Positions 1-6,483 of a stretch of 10,224 nucleotides of DNA are shown piece after piece. The translations under genes and the position numbers were made by a program. The notes beneath the pieces were generated by a model, which saw nothing but the letters and a program-made list of their open reading frames with translations, searched no databases and was not told the origin of the DNA. The number at the start of each line of letters is the position of its first letter. The stretch's first letter is position 1. Origin of the DNA: DATMXS01 sp035561355 (GTDB lineage Bacteria > Acidobacteriota > Terriglobia > Bryobacterales > Bryobacteraceae); NCBI GenBank assembly GCA_035561355.1, contig DATMXS010000393.1:1-10224 (forward strand). The letters run 5' to 3'.

Positions 1-12
1 TCGCTGACAAGC

Positions 13-18
13 TAGAAT
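13..18 (+). promoter_or_regulatory. Candidate -10 box for the 30-425 gene
   Basis: TAGAAT ends 11 nt before the ATG at 30 and matches the bacterial -10 pattern TANNNT. Transcription would start near position 25, leaving a leader of about 5 nt and no room for a Shine-Dalgarno sequence; none is visible. The -35 region would lie outside the window, so only half the promoter can be judged. Confidence 0.28.
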
Positions 19-29
19 CGTGCTGACCC

Positions 30-425
30 ATGCTGCGGTTTTGGTTCGCTTTCGCCGCGCTCATCTGGAGCCTTGCCGTCACTGGATTCCTCGCATTCGG
101 CCCGGTGTACTCATGGTCAACAACCGTGAGCGAGTCAGCTACGGGCCAGGAGCGAGTCACCGAAATGACCGGCCACAAATCGGACCTCGAAGTCAACGGG
201 CTGGTCTTTCTACGTGCTGCCGCCATCCCCCTGATTCTCTGCATAGCTAGTGTCCTGGGCTACCGCTGGCGCGGGGTCGCGTTTGCCTCTGCCGCTCTAC
301 TGCTCGGCTTCTGCGTTGTCGGGGCGGCGAGTATGGGATTGTTTTACTTGCCGGCCGTGGTGATGCTAATACTCGCTGGAACTCGATCAATGGGTGATGC
401 TGAAGCGCACCATCACCCTCGCTGA
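30..425 (+). CDS. Small four-segment integral membrane protein, unknown function
   Basis: The gene encodes a 131-residue protein that I do not recognise as a named family. Four hydrophobic stretches are visible, at about residues 5-25, 57-77, 82-102 and 103-117. A polar segment of about 30 residues (28-56, rich in Ser, Thr and Glu) lies between the first and second and could form an external loop. A short basic turn (YRWRG, 78-82) separates the second and third, which fits a cytoplasmic loop. The tail is histidine-rich (AHHHPR). The ATG at 30 is chosen because the first hydrophobic segment starts straight after it; a GTG at 20 is in another frame. No Shine-Dalgarno sequence precedes it. The next gene on this strand starts 190 bp later, so this is probably a single gene. 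The amino-acid pattern is clearly membrane-like, which supports real coding, but the role is unknown. Confidence 0.6.
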   Translation: MLRFWFAFAALIWSLAVTGFLAFGPVYSWSTTVSESATGQERVTEMTGHKSDLEVNGLVFLRAAAIPLILCIASVLGYRWRGVAFASAALLLGFCVVGAASMGLFYLPAVVMLILAGTRSMGDAEAHHHPR

Positions 426-600
426 GCGGCATTGAGTCGATTCGACGACCGCACGCCCAACTGATCGGCCCGTCCAGACCGGGACTCCAGGTGGCTTTTC
501 AGAAACTAGCCCCGTCCGCCGCTGGGCAGCCAGCCAGATTCCGGCATGGCCGTGTTTCGTCCAGAACGGGAGAGCGCGGGAACTTCGGTGCGCAGGACGG

Positions 601-606
601 TATCTT
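601..606 (+). promoter_or_regulatory. Candidate -10 box for the lipoprotein gene
   Basis: TATCTT ends 9 nt before the ATG at 616 and fits TANNNT. A start of transcription near 613 would give a leader of only about 3 nt. No convincing -35 hexamer is visible at the usual spacing and no Shine-Dalgarno sequence precedes the ATG. The rest of the 190-bp gap (426-615) holds nothing else I can support. Confidence 0.22.
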
Positions 607-615
607 AGACGTTGT

Positions 616-1131
616 ATGCAGGCCCGTATCGCTGCGCTCGTCCTCATCGGCATGGCGGGTTGCGGCCAGCCGCCTTCGCGCATCCAGGTGATGACCGTGT
701 GCGAGCTATCCAGAGACTTCACGGCGTACCGAAATCAGGTAGTCCCGGTCAGAGGCGTCTACTTCCACGGCCTAAGGCAAGAGTGTCCGCAGAGCTGTGC
801 GAGCGGCCCCTGGCCGTCATTCGTGGATCTCGTCGGAAGCGATGCTGCCGGTGACGCGATCTGGGCGGAGTTGGCGAAGGCGGAGCGCACAGCGGAGCAG
901 GAAGCAAAGCAAGGCAGGCGAGTCGAGATTCGGGTGACCGTCAGAGGCAAGCTCAACGCGAGCGAGCGGCGTTCTCCTATCGGACCGTGCGACCGGGTAG
1001 TGAACAGCGGGTTTGGTCATCTCGGGGTCTTTCCCGCCCAGATCGTTGTGGAGGCGTTCAACGATGTTCAGGTCATCCCGCAACCCGATTCACCCTACGA
1101 CTACGGCCACATTTATCGCGGCGCGTTTTAG
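616..1131 (+). CDS. Predicted lipoprotein with an OB-fold-like domain, unknown function
   Basis: The gene encodes 171 residues. The N-terminus is a short lipoprotein signal: a basic residue at position 4, a hydrophobic core (5-14) and the lipobox MAGC, with Cys16 as the lipidated residue. Met at -3 of the lipobox is less usual than Leu. The mature protein contains TVCELSRDFTAYRNQVVPVRG (28-47, Thr27 omitted), which resembles the pattern 'C-x-L ... Y-x-x-x-x-V-x-V-R-G' that I associate with small OB-fold-like proteins of Acidobacteria and similar groups. A second element, GFGHLGVFPAQIVV (132-145), resembles the C-terminal strand of the same group. Four mature cysteines besides Cys16 (29, 57, 61, 125) could form disulfides. 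The central part (82-100) is a charged helix rich in Ala, Glu and Lys. The protein probably sits in the envelope facing the periplasm. It is followed by a convergent gene. Coding and lipoprotein status are fairly secure; the fold is recalled by pattern, not tested. Confidence 0.65.
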   Translation: MQARIAALVLIGMAGCGQPPSRIQVMTVCELSRDFTAYRNQVVPVRGVYFHGLRQECPQSCASGPWPSFVDLVGSDAAGDAIWAELAKAERTAEQEAKQGRRVEIRVTVRGKLNASERRSPIGPCDRVVNSGFGHLGVFPAQIVVEAFNDVQVIPQPDSPYDYGHIYRGAF

Positions 1132-1152
1132 ATCGTCCCGTCACTTTGCGGT

Positions 1153-1171
1153 ATGGAGGTTTCGCATCCAT
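1153..1171. repeat. Inverted repeat between convergent genes
   Basis: ATGGA (1153-1157) and TCCAT (1167-1171) form a 5-bp stem around a 9-nt loop in the 72-bp gap between two convergent genes. Flanking GGT and ACC could add imperfect pairs. There is no T-run on either side, so a terminator role is only suggested by location. Confidence 0.22.
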
Positions 1172-1203
1172 GTCACCGCGGCGCGCGTCACGGCAGCGTC
1201 GGA

Positions 1204-1461
1204 TTATGGGTGCGCGGTCTTCCCGCTCTTGCCGTAGCGCGGTTTGGCGGGACGTGGAAGGCGCTTGACGTCGGATGGCCCCGGCGCGATCAACGGCGGG
1301 GCAGGGATGTAATCGACGATTGGGCAGTTGCGGTCGATCACGCACTCCATGTTGTCAGGCATCGGCGGAACAGCGAACATCTCCCGCACGGCTTCGGCAG
1401 TGAGTAACGCCAGGAAACCGAAGCTAACGATTGTTGCGATCACGACAGGGCGTCGTTCCAT
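1204..1461 (-). CDS. Possible small membrane-anchored protein with a proline-rich tail
   Basis: From the ATG at 1461 this reads 85 residues. Residues 1-4 are charged (MERR) and 5-22 form one hydrophobic segment that could be a signal anchor. The rest is a polar, proline-rich region with two cysteines close together (Cys40, Cys46) and a basic tail ending in KPRYGKSGKTAHP. This order fits a single-pass inner-membrane protein with a periplasmic tail. The frame stays open upstream to a GTG at 1797, which would give 197 residues, but that extension looks like GC-rich open frame rather than protein. No good Shine-Dalgarno sequence precedes the ATG; GGAAG lies about 14 nt away. It is convergent with the lipoprotein gene and follows the CPBP protease on the same strand after 342 bp. 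I recognise no family, and existence as a gene is moderately likely only. Confidence 0.45.
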   Translation of the reverse strand: MERRPVVIATIVSFGFLALLTAEAVREMFAVPPMPDNMECVIDRNCPIVDYIPAPPLIAPGPSDVKRLPRPAKPRYGKSGKTAHP

Positions 1462-1803
1462 AGCTTTAACGCGCTTCCGCCTCAGTTTACTTGACACCAG
1501 AGCCGCCACGGGAGTTCCAACCCGGCGGAGGCACAAACCTTCGCCGATTCGGTTCTGGACGTAAGGTGGGCTTACCGGACAAGTGGCTAGGGCAAGAAGG
1601 GATCCGCCTCTCCGCTCGCCGGTGGCGGGCGGCTTATCGACAGTCGCTACCAGCACCAGGCGAGTGACCCAAGCGACCGTTGCCGCTACCAGTTCGGCGA
1701 TCCTCCGACGATGCACCTGCGCGTGCGGGTGGTGGCGATCCGGCCCGGCGTCACCGGGGATGAAGCGTGTCGAAACCCGCACCGCCGCGTTCCCCACATC
1801 CGG
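1462..1803. other. 342-bp stretch without a convincing gene
   Basis: This lies between the small minus-strand protein and the end of the CPBP gene. The minus strand is open through most of it (GTG at 1797, same frame as the 1204-1461 gene), and its translation contains one moderately hydrophobic stretch, but the composition is rich in Arg, Pro and Thr as expected of non-coding GC-rich DNA. An interrupted inverted repeat at 1738-1761 (a CCCGG/CCGGG stem inside ATCC/GGAT ends) lies about 40 bp past the CPBP stop and might end that transcript, though no T-run follows. A lone TTGACA at 1491-1496 (+) has no matching -10. Confidence 0.4.
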
Positions 1804-2682
1804 CTACCCGAAAAACGTGTGCCGAACGGTATTCACTAAGGCGTGCAGCGACGCGGAAGACAGGATGGTGGAGGACCGCTGGAATACTTTCCCGTAAATG
1901 AAGCCGGCGATCGTGGCCAGCAGCATGTACCGCCAGTTCGGCGCCGGCGCGTTGTTCAGGTGCGCGGCGCCGAAGATAGCTGCCGCCCCAAGGAGCACAG
2001 TGTTCGAGTCGCCGAAACGCTGCGTCAGCCAGTTCTGAATCAGCCCGCGGAAAAGGAGTTCCTCGGGGATGCCGACCCCGACCAGCGTCTTCAGGAACAA
2101 CAGCCCGAAGGCAAACGCATTGAATGGCTCCGGCGCGCGGAACGGTCCCATGAACCCGACCGCCAGACCGAGCGCGATGAGCAGGGGCGCGGCGACTGCG
2201 AAACCTATGAGCGGATTCGTAAGGTCGCGCGTGTCGCGCGGCGCGTTGTACTTGATGCCCGGAAGGTCTCGGTAGATCAGGAACAGAAAGAGCGCGAGCG
2301 AAACGGCGGTCCCGTGCGCCGTGACGTTCGCGATGCCCCACGCAGCACGCGGGATGAGGTCCTTGCCTGTGTAGAACTCGAGCGGCAGCCAGAGCAGCAG
2401 AATGCTTAGAAAGTCGGCCCATCGCGGCCGCTTCGCCTTCGGGCCGCTGGACGCAACCAACAGCGTCGGTGCGGCTGTATATACGGCGACCACCGCCAGG
2501 AACGGCCAGTTCCAGGCGCCGCGGGCGGCGAGCACCATTGCGAAAACCCCGGTGAGGGCCGCGGGAACAAGCAGGATTCGGCTGCCTCCCGCGAAGAACC
2601 AGCTCCTGAGCAGGCCCTGAAGCCGCGGGACAAACAGGCCGAGAATGATGACCAGAAACAGGGCTACGACGGCAGCGAGCAT
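1804..2682 (-). CDS. CPBP-family intramembrane glutamic protease (Abi/CAAX, Rce1-like)
   Basis: The 292-residue protein carries all three signature motifs of the CPBP (Abi/CAAX protease) family: IPEELLFRG with the EExxxR pattern (Glu207, Glu208, Arg212), FGAAH (Phe237 to His241) and HALVN (His280, Asn284). In the family these line an intramembrane active site in which a glutamate activates water and histidines assist. About eight hydrophobic segments are visible, starting at residue 3, so the protein lies in the inner membrane. Bacterial members act in protein processing, bacteriocin self-immunity or signalling; nothing here identifies the substrate. The frame extends to a TTG at 2793, but the added 37 residues are polar, unlike the family, and lack a ribosome site. 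The ATG at 2682 is preceded by AGAAGAA at a workable distance and leads directly into the first membrane segment, so it is preferred. The gene is divergent from the TonB-dependent receptor. Family assignment is firm; the start is less so. Confidence 0.87.
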   Translation of the reverse strand: MLAAVVALFLVIILGLFVPRLQGLLRSWFFAGGSRILLVPAALTGVFAMVLAARGAWNWPFLAVVAVYTAAPTLLVASSGPKAKRPRWADFLSILLLWLPLEFYTGKDLIPRAAWGIANVTAHGTAVSLALFLFLIYRDLPGIKYNAPRDTRDLTNPLIGFAVAAPLLIALGLAVGFMGPFRAPEPFNAFAFGLLFLKTLVGVGIPEELLFRGLIQNWLTQRFGDSNTVLLGAAAIFGAAHLNNAPAPNWRYMLLATIAGFIYGKVFQRSSTILSSASLHALVNTVRHTFFG

Positions 2683-2702
2683 CCAGCGTTCTTCTGTTCT
2701 TA

Positions 2703-2708
2703 ATCGTA
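2703..2708 (-). promoter_or_regulatory. Candidate -10 box for the CPBP protease
   Basis: Read on the minus strand, TACGAT lies 20 nt upstream of the ATG at 2682 and would give a leader of about 14 nt that includes the AGAAGAA ribosome-site candidate. No good -35 hexamer is seen at 16-18 bp, so the call is weak. Confidence 0.22.
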
Positions 2709-2817
2709 GCCCTGAGTCCGGTCGGGCTGGAGACCTCGAGCGTGCCGGAGTCAAACTCAACGAACAAAACTCAATGAAACCAAAGGCCTCCAAAAAGCCG
2801 TTCGGGGCAGTATTGTC

Positions 2818-2847
2818 TTGTATTCCGAGCCGCTCCGGAAGTATACT
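2818..2847 (+). promoter_or_regulatory. Candidate sigma-70-type promoter of the TonB-dependent receptor gene
   Basis: TTGTAT (2818-2823) and TATACT (2842-2847) are separated by 18 bp. The -10 differs from TATAAT at one position and the -35 from TTGACA at two. Transcription would start near 2854, giving a leader of about 78 nt before the ATG at 2932. In this GC-rich sequence it is the best promoter match in the window. Confidence 0.5.
2823..2840. repeat. Dyad TTCCG-N8-CGGAA within the promoter spacer
   Basis: An exact 5-bp inverted repeat (TTCCG at 2823-2827, CGGAA at 2836-2840) is centred between the -35 and -10 elements. A dimeric repressor or a MerR-type activator could bind at such a place. 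The arms are short, so chance is a real alternative, and no regulator gene is visible nearby. Confidence 0.28.
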
Positions 2848-2866
2848 CCTTTCAAACTGTCAAGCG

Positions 2867-2885
2867 GGCCGGGAGATCCCCGGTC
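2867..2885 (+). promoter_or_regulatory. Hairpin in the receptor gene leader
   Basis: Positions 2867-2873 pair with 2879-2885 (seven pairs, one a G-T wobble) around the loop AGATC. It falls inside the predicted 5' leader, about 46 nt before the start codon, and does not cover the ribosome site. It could stabilise the messenger or be incidental to GC-rich sequence; it is too small for a known riboswitch. Confidence 0.28.
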
Positions 2886-2920
2886 GTGGTGAGGAATAGT
2901 GGGCGGCGCTGGTCGCCGCT

Positions 2921-2928
2921 GGAAGGGG
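2921..2928 (+). promoter_or_regulatory. Ribosome binding site deciding the receptor start
   Basis: GGAAGGGG lies 3 nt before the ATG at 2932. It supports this ATG over the in-frame GTG at 2899, whose 11 extra residues would precede the charged MKRR start of a normal signal peptide. Confidence 0.6.
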
Positions 2929-2931
2929 TAC

Positions 2932-5900
2932 ATGAAGCGACGAATCCGTCTGTTCGCAGCGGCATTTTTGCTCTCTGCCGTCTGTCTCTTTTCCCAGAAC
3001 GTTAGCGGCACTCTCAGCGGGGTCGTAAAGGATCCGGGCGGCGCGGTGATACCCGCCGCCGAGGTGACGCTCATCAACGCCGCCACCGGCGTCAGCCAGA
3101 AGATGAGCACGAACGAATCGGGCATGTTCGTGTTCTCTTACGTGCTGCCTGGAACCTACAACCTCGAAGTCTCGATGGCGGGTTTCCGGACGGTGCAGGT
3201 GCGGGATATCACGGTGACCGCAACCGAGCGGCGCTCGGTCGGCGAGATCGCGCTGCAGGTCGGGCAACTGCAGGAACGGGTTCAGGTGACGGCGGAGGCC
3301 ACTCCCGTGCAGACCGCCTCGAGCGAGCGCGCGGGACTCGTAAGCGGTGACCAGATGCAGAACCTCGCGATCAAGGGCCGCGATTTTCTCGGCCTGCTCG
3401 CGACGCTTCCAGGCATCGTCGACACTCGCGCCGGCTCGCGCGAGGTCGTCATGACCGGCAATGTGCTCCAGGGCCTGCACATCAACGGCGGGCGCGAGAC
3501 GTCGATCATGTACGCGCTCGACGGCATCTCGGCTGTGGACACGGGCTCGAACACGAGCGTTCACAACGAGCCGAACATGGATTCGATTGCTGAGGTAAAG
3601 GTGCTGACGAGCAATTACCAGGCCGAATACGGCAGGAACAGCGCCGGCACCATCAACGTCGTGATCAAGAGCGGCACTCAGGATTTCCACGGCAGCGCGT
3701 ATTGGTATTACCGGCATGAAGGGCTGAACGCAAACGGCTTCTTCCAGAACCGGACGAACACCTCAAAACCGATCTACCGTTTCAACAGCGGAGGCGGATC
3801 GATCGGCGGACCGGTATACATTCCGGGCAAGTTCAATACCGAAAAGAACAAGCTGTTCTTCTTCTTCTCGGAAGAGGTCGTGCGGCGGCGGTTGTACCCG
3901 GGCGTGCGATTCGTGACGACGCCGACGCAGTTGCAGCGTCAAGGTGATTTCTCGAAGACGTTCGACACCAACGGCGCGCTGATCCAGGTAAAGGATCCGT
4001 TGACCCAACAACAGTTCCCGGGGAACGTGATCCCGAAGTCGCGGATTAACACGCTCGGCCAGAGCATCCTGAATTTCTACCCGTTGCCGAACTACACCGA
4101 CGCTGATCCCAAACTGGTGTATTCCCGCAACTATCGCTCGAATGTGAGCGGCAACAATCCCCGGCACCAGGAAGTGTTCCGCACCGACTACAGCATCACT
4201 CCGTCGTTGAACGCGTACTTCCGGTTCATCCTCGACAAGGACACTGAGGAATGGCCGTATGGATCGTGGGTGGCCGGCGATCTCAACTATGACCTGACGA
4301 ACACGCTGCGTCCGCAGCGCGGGCGTGGCGGCGTGTTGAACATCACCAAGGTCATCAACCCGACCATGGTGAACGAGTTCACCATGGGGGCTTCGAGCCG
4401 GGGACAGAAGTTCAACCCGGTGGACCCCGAGAAGGTTGCGCGCGCGCGGATGGCGAACATCGGGCAATGGTACCCGGCGTCGAACGAATCGGGAGCGGTT
4501 CCCAACGTGACGTTTGGCGGGGTGGCGAACTACATCAACAATTCGCTCGGGAACATCCCGTACACCAATTCAAACCCGGTGTTCACGTTTTCGAACAACC
4601 TGAGCAAAGTGCTCGGGACTCACTCCCTGAAGGCTGGCATTTACATTGAGCGCATGCGCAAGGACGAGGTGGGCGGCCCGAACACGCGCGGCGCCTTCGA
4701 TTTCGGCAGAAACACGAGCAATCCCTTCGACTCGAACTACGCCTTCTCGAACGCGCTCCTGGGAAATTTTAACAACTACGCTGAGGGAACCTTCAGGCCC
4801 TACTCGCATTACCGCTATACCCAGGTCGAGTTTTACATGCAGGACGCCTGGAGAGTGAGCCGGAAGTTGACCCTCGATTTCGGGGTGCGCTTCTACAACG
4901 CCCCGCAGGCGCATGATGACCGTTTCGCCATCACGACCTTCGACCCCAGCCTGTACGATCCGTCGAAGACGGCTCGGCTGATCCAGCCGTTCAAGAATGC
5001 GGCCGGCAAGCGCGTCGGGGTTGACCCGCGGACCGGGACCGAGTATCCGGTGCCGTACATCGGCCTGTTCGTTCCCGGATCGGGGACCTACGCGCCCGGA
5101 ATGGTGGTGGGCGGGAAGGGCTACAACCCGAGTCTCTACGACACCCCGCTGTTGTCCGTGGGGCCGCGCATCGGGCTGGCGTACGATCCGAAGGGCGACG
5201 GCAAGATGGCGATCCGTGCAGGCTTCGGCGTGTTCTACGACCGCCCGCAAGGGAACGTCTACTCGGGCACGAACGGACAGCCGCCGGTAGCGTATACACC
5301 GACTCTGTACTTTGGAACCCTCGATACGTTCCTGGACGCGCAGGGCGCGGTGGGACCGAGCAGTGTCAATGCGCCGCAGGTCGGAAGTCAGCCGTTACCG
5401 CTGGTGATGAACTACAGCCTCAGCGTACAGCGCGACATCGGCTTCGGCACGGTAGTGGACGCAGCGTACGTGGGCAGCATGGCACGCCACCTGCTGTACG
5501 CGCGAAACATCAACGCAATCCCGATGTACGCCAAGTTTGACCCGGCGAACAAGGATGTCACCACTGGCAGTCCGCTGCCGAACAATTTCCTGAGGCCGTA
5601 TCTCGGGTTAGGGAACATCAACGTGCGGGGCTTCGGCGCCACTTCGAACTACAATGCGTTCCAGCTCACGGTCAACCGGCGTATGAGCCGCGGCATGCAG
5701 TTCGGCGCGTCGTACACGTTCTCTAAGGCGCTTGGCGTCGGAGCCGGCGACTTCGACGGCGTGAGCCCGTACTTCGACATGCGCCAGCGCAACTACGGGC
5801 TGCTCAGCTATGACGTCACCCACATGTTGTCGATCAACTATGCCGCCGAAATACCGAGCCCGTCGAAGACGAACAAGGTGATTGACGGCGTATTCGGGAA

Positions 5901-6372
5901 CTGGCTGGTTTCCGGTGTCGCTTCATTCTCGTCGGGCACCCCCTTCACTCCGGGGTTAAACCTGTCGGACGGTGCTGACCTCACGGGTTCAGACGAGAGC
6001 GCGCGCATCACGATCCTCGGAGATCCGTTCCTTTCGAAGGGCGAGCGCACCTTCGAACGGAACTTCAAGACCGAGATGTTTGCACGCACGGCCGTGCGCG
6101 ATTTCGGAAACGCGGGCATCGGGGTGCTGCGAGGCCCCGGTGTGAACAACTGGGACATCAGCGTTTCGAAGCGCATTCCCCTGTATAGCGAGCGGAGGTA
6201 TCTCCAGTTCCGCTCGGAGTTCTATAACGCGTTCAACCACACCCAGTTCAGCGGGTTTGATACGGCTGCGCGGTTTGATCCCAGCGGGAAACAGATCAAC
6301 GCCAACTTCGGCGCGTACAACGGTGCGCGCGACGCTCGGCGAATACAGCTCTCGCTGCGATTCATGTTCTGA
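2932..6372 (+). CDS. Oar-like TonB-dependent outer-membrane receptor
   Basis: The 1146-residue protein is built like the large TonB-dependent receptors expanded in Acidobacteria. Residues 1-22 form a signal peptide (MKRR, then a hydrophobic core ending near LFSQ). Residues 24-110 are a carboxypeptidase-regulatory-like beta-sandwich (GTLSGVVKDPGGAVIPAAEV, then NESGMFVFSYVLPGTYNLEV). About 115-250 is the plug, with the motifs NGGRETSIMYALDG and QAEYGRNSAGTINVVIKSGT. The remainder is the beta-barrel, rich in aromatic and Asn residues, ending in RIQLSLRFMF with the terminal Phe expected of outer-membrane barrels. Such receptors use TonB-ExbBD energy to import substrates, often glycans, siderophores or peptides in related proteins; the substrate cannot be read here. 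No frameshift or stop interrupts it. It has its own candidate promoter and a strong terminator, so it is probably transcribed alone. No SusD-like partner, sigma factor or glycoside hydrolase gene is adjacent. Confidence 0.93.
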   Translation: MKRRIRLFAAAFLLSAVCLFSQNVSGTLSGVVKDPGGAVIPAAEVTLINAATGVSQKMSTNESGMFVFSYVLPGTYNLEVSMAGFRTVQVRDITVTATERRSVGEIALQVGQLQERVQVTAEATPVQTASSERAGLVSGDQMQNLAIKGRDFLGLLATLPGIVDTRAGSREVVMTGNVLQGLHINGGRETSIMYALDGISAVDTGSNTSVHNEPNMDSIAEVKVLTSNYQAEYGRNSAGTINVVIKSGTQDFHGSAYWYYRHEGLNANGFFQNRTNTSKPIYRFNSGGGSIGGPVYIPGKFNTEKNKLFFFFSEEVVRRRLYPGVRFVTTPTQLQRQGDFSKTFDTNGALIQVKDPLTQQQFPGNVIPKSRINTLGQSILNFYPLPNYTDADPKLVYSRNYRSNVSGNNPRHQEVFRTDYSITPSLNAYFRFILDKDTEEWPYGSWVAGDLNYDLTNTLRPQRGRGGVLNITKVINPTMVNEFTMGASSRGQKFNPVDPEKVARARMANIGQWYPASNESGAVPNVTFGGVANYINNSLGNIPYTNSNPVFTFSNNLSKVLGTHSLKAGIYIERMRKDEVGGPNTRGAFDFGRNTSNPFDSNYAFSNALLGNFNNYAEGTFRPYSHYRYTQVEFYMQDAWRVSRKLTLDFGVRFYNAPQAHDDRFAITTFDPSLYDPSKTARLIQPFKNAAGKRVGVDPRTGTEYPVPYIGLFVPGSGTYAPGMVVGGKGYNPSLYDTPLLSVGPRIGLAYDPKGDGKMAIRAGFGVFYDRPQGNVYSGTNGQPPVAYTPTLYFGTLDTFLDAQGAVGPSSVNAPQVGSQPLPLVMNYSLSVQRDIGFGTVVDAAYVGSMARHLLYARNINAIPMYAKFDPANKDVTTGSPLPNNFLRPYLGLGNINVRGFGATSNYNAFQLTVNRRMSRGMQFGASYTFSKALGVGAGDFDGVSPYFDMRQRNYGLLSYDVTHMLSINYAAEIPSPSKTNKVIDGVFGNWLVSGVASFSSGTPFTPGLNLSDGADLTGSDESARITILGDPFLSKGERTFERNFKTEMFARTAVRDFGNAGIGVLRGPGVNNWDISVSKRIPLYSERRYLQFRSEFYNAFNHTQFSGFDTAARFDPSGKQINANFGAYNGARDARRIQLSLRFMF

Positions 6373-6398
6373 GATTCGCGCCAGGAAAGGTTCCGAAC

Positions 6399-6430
6399 GG
6401 GGACTGGTTACCAAGCCGGTCCCCTTTTTT
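6399..6430 (+). terminator. Strong intrinsic terminator after the receptor gene
   Basis: GGGGACTGG (6399-6407) pairs with CCGGTCCCC (6416-6424) through nine pairs, one a T-G wobble, around an 8-nt loop, and is followed directly by TTTTTT (6425-6430). It starts 27 nt after the receptor stop codon and separates the receptor from the PAP2 gene. It is the only clear Rho-independent terminator in the window. Confidence 0.88.
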
Positions 6431-6441
6431 GCATTCCAAGG

Positions 6442-6447
6442 TAACAT
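6442..6447 (+). promoter_or_regulatory. Candidate -10 box for the PAP2 gene
   Basis: TAACAT sits in the 53 bp between the terminator and the GTG start. A start near 6454 would give a leader of about 30 nt including the ribosome site. The -35 position at normal spacing falls in the terminator stem and does not match. The strong terminator makes some promoter here likely. Confidence 0.25.
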
Positions 6448-6472
6448 TGAAGCAAGGAGTGCTCACTTCCTC

Positions 6473-6478
6473 AGGGGG
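6473..6478 (+). promoter_or_regulatory. Ribosome binding site supporting a GTG start
   Basis: AGGGGG lies 5 nt before the GTG at 6484. The GTG leads straight into a signal peptide (MSHRFLVSFLLCASLFVPGA), so the non-ATG start is well supported. Confidence 0.6.
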
Positions 6479-6483
6479 CGAAC

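Noticed and set aside
1491..1496. Perfect TTGACA -35 hexamer on the plus strand
   Set aside because: No -10-like hexamer lies 16-18 bp downstream and no plus-strand gene follows.
1504..1530. tRNA T-arm-like text (GTTCCAAC between GC-rich arms)
   Set aside because: The would-be T-stem does not pair when placed on the standard pattern, and no acceptor, D or anticodon arms can be formed around it.
1751..2767. 338-codon minus-strand open frame overlapping the CPBP gene
   Set aside because: It is another frame of the same strand, very rich in Arg, Gly and Pro, while the 1804-2682 frame contains three family motifs.
2683..2793. TTG start extending the CPBP protease by 37 residues
   Set aside because: The extension is polar and low in complexity, has no ribosome site and precedes the natural first membrane segment.
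2899..2931. GTG start extending the TonB-dependent receptor by 11 residues
   Set aside because: GGAAGGGG directly before the ATG at 2932 and the MKRR signal-peptide start favour the ATG, though GAGG upstream of the GTG makes it not impossible.
2860..3717. Long minus-strand open frames under the receptor gene (also 3763-4467 and 4570-5250)
   Set aside because: They are shadows of the plus-strand receptor gene; their translations are rich in Arg, His, Ala and Val with no domain signature.
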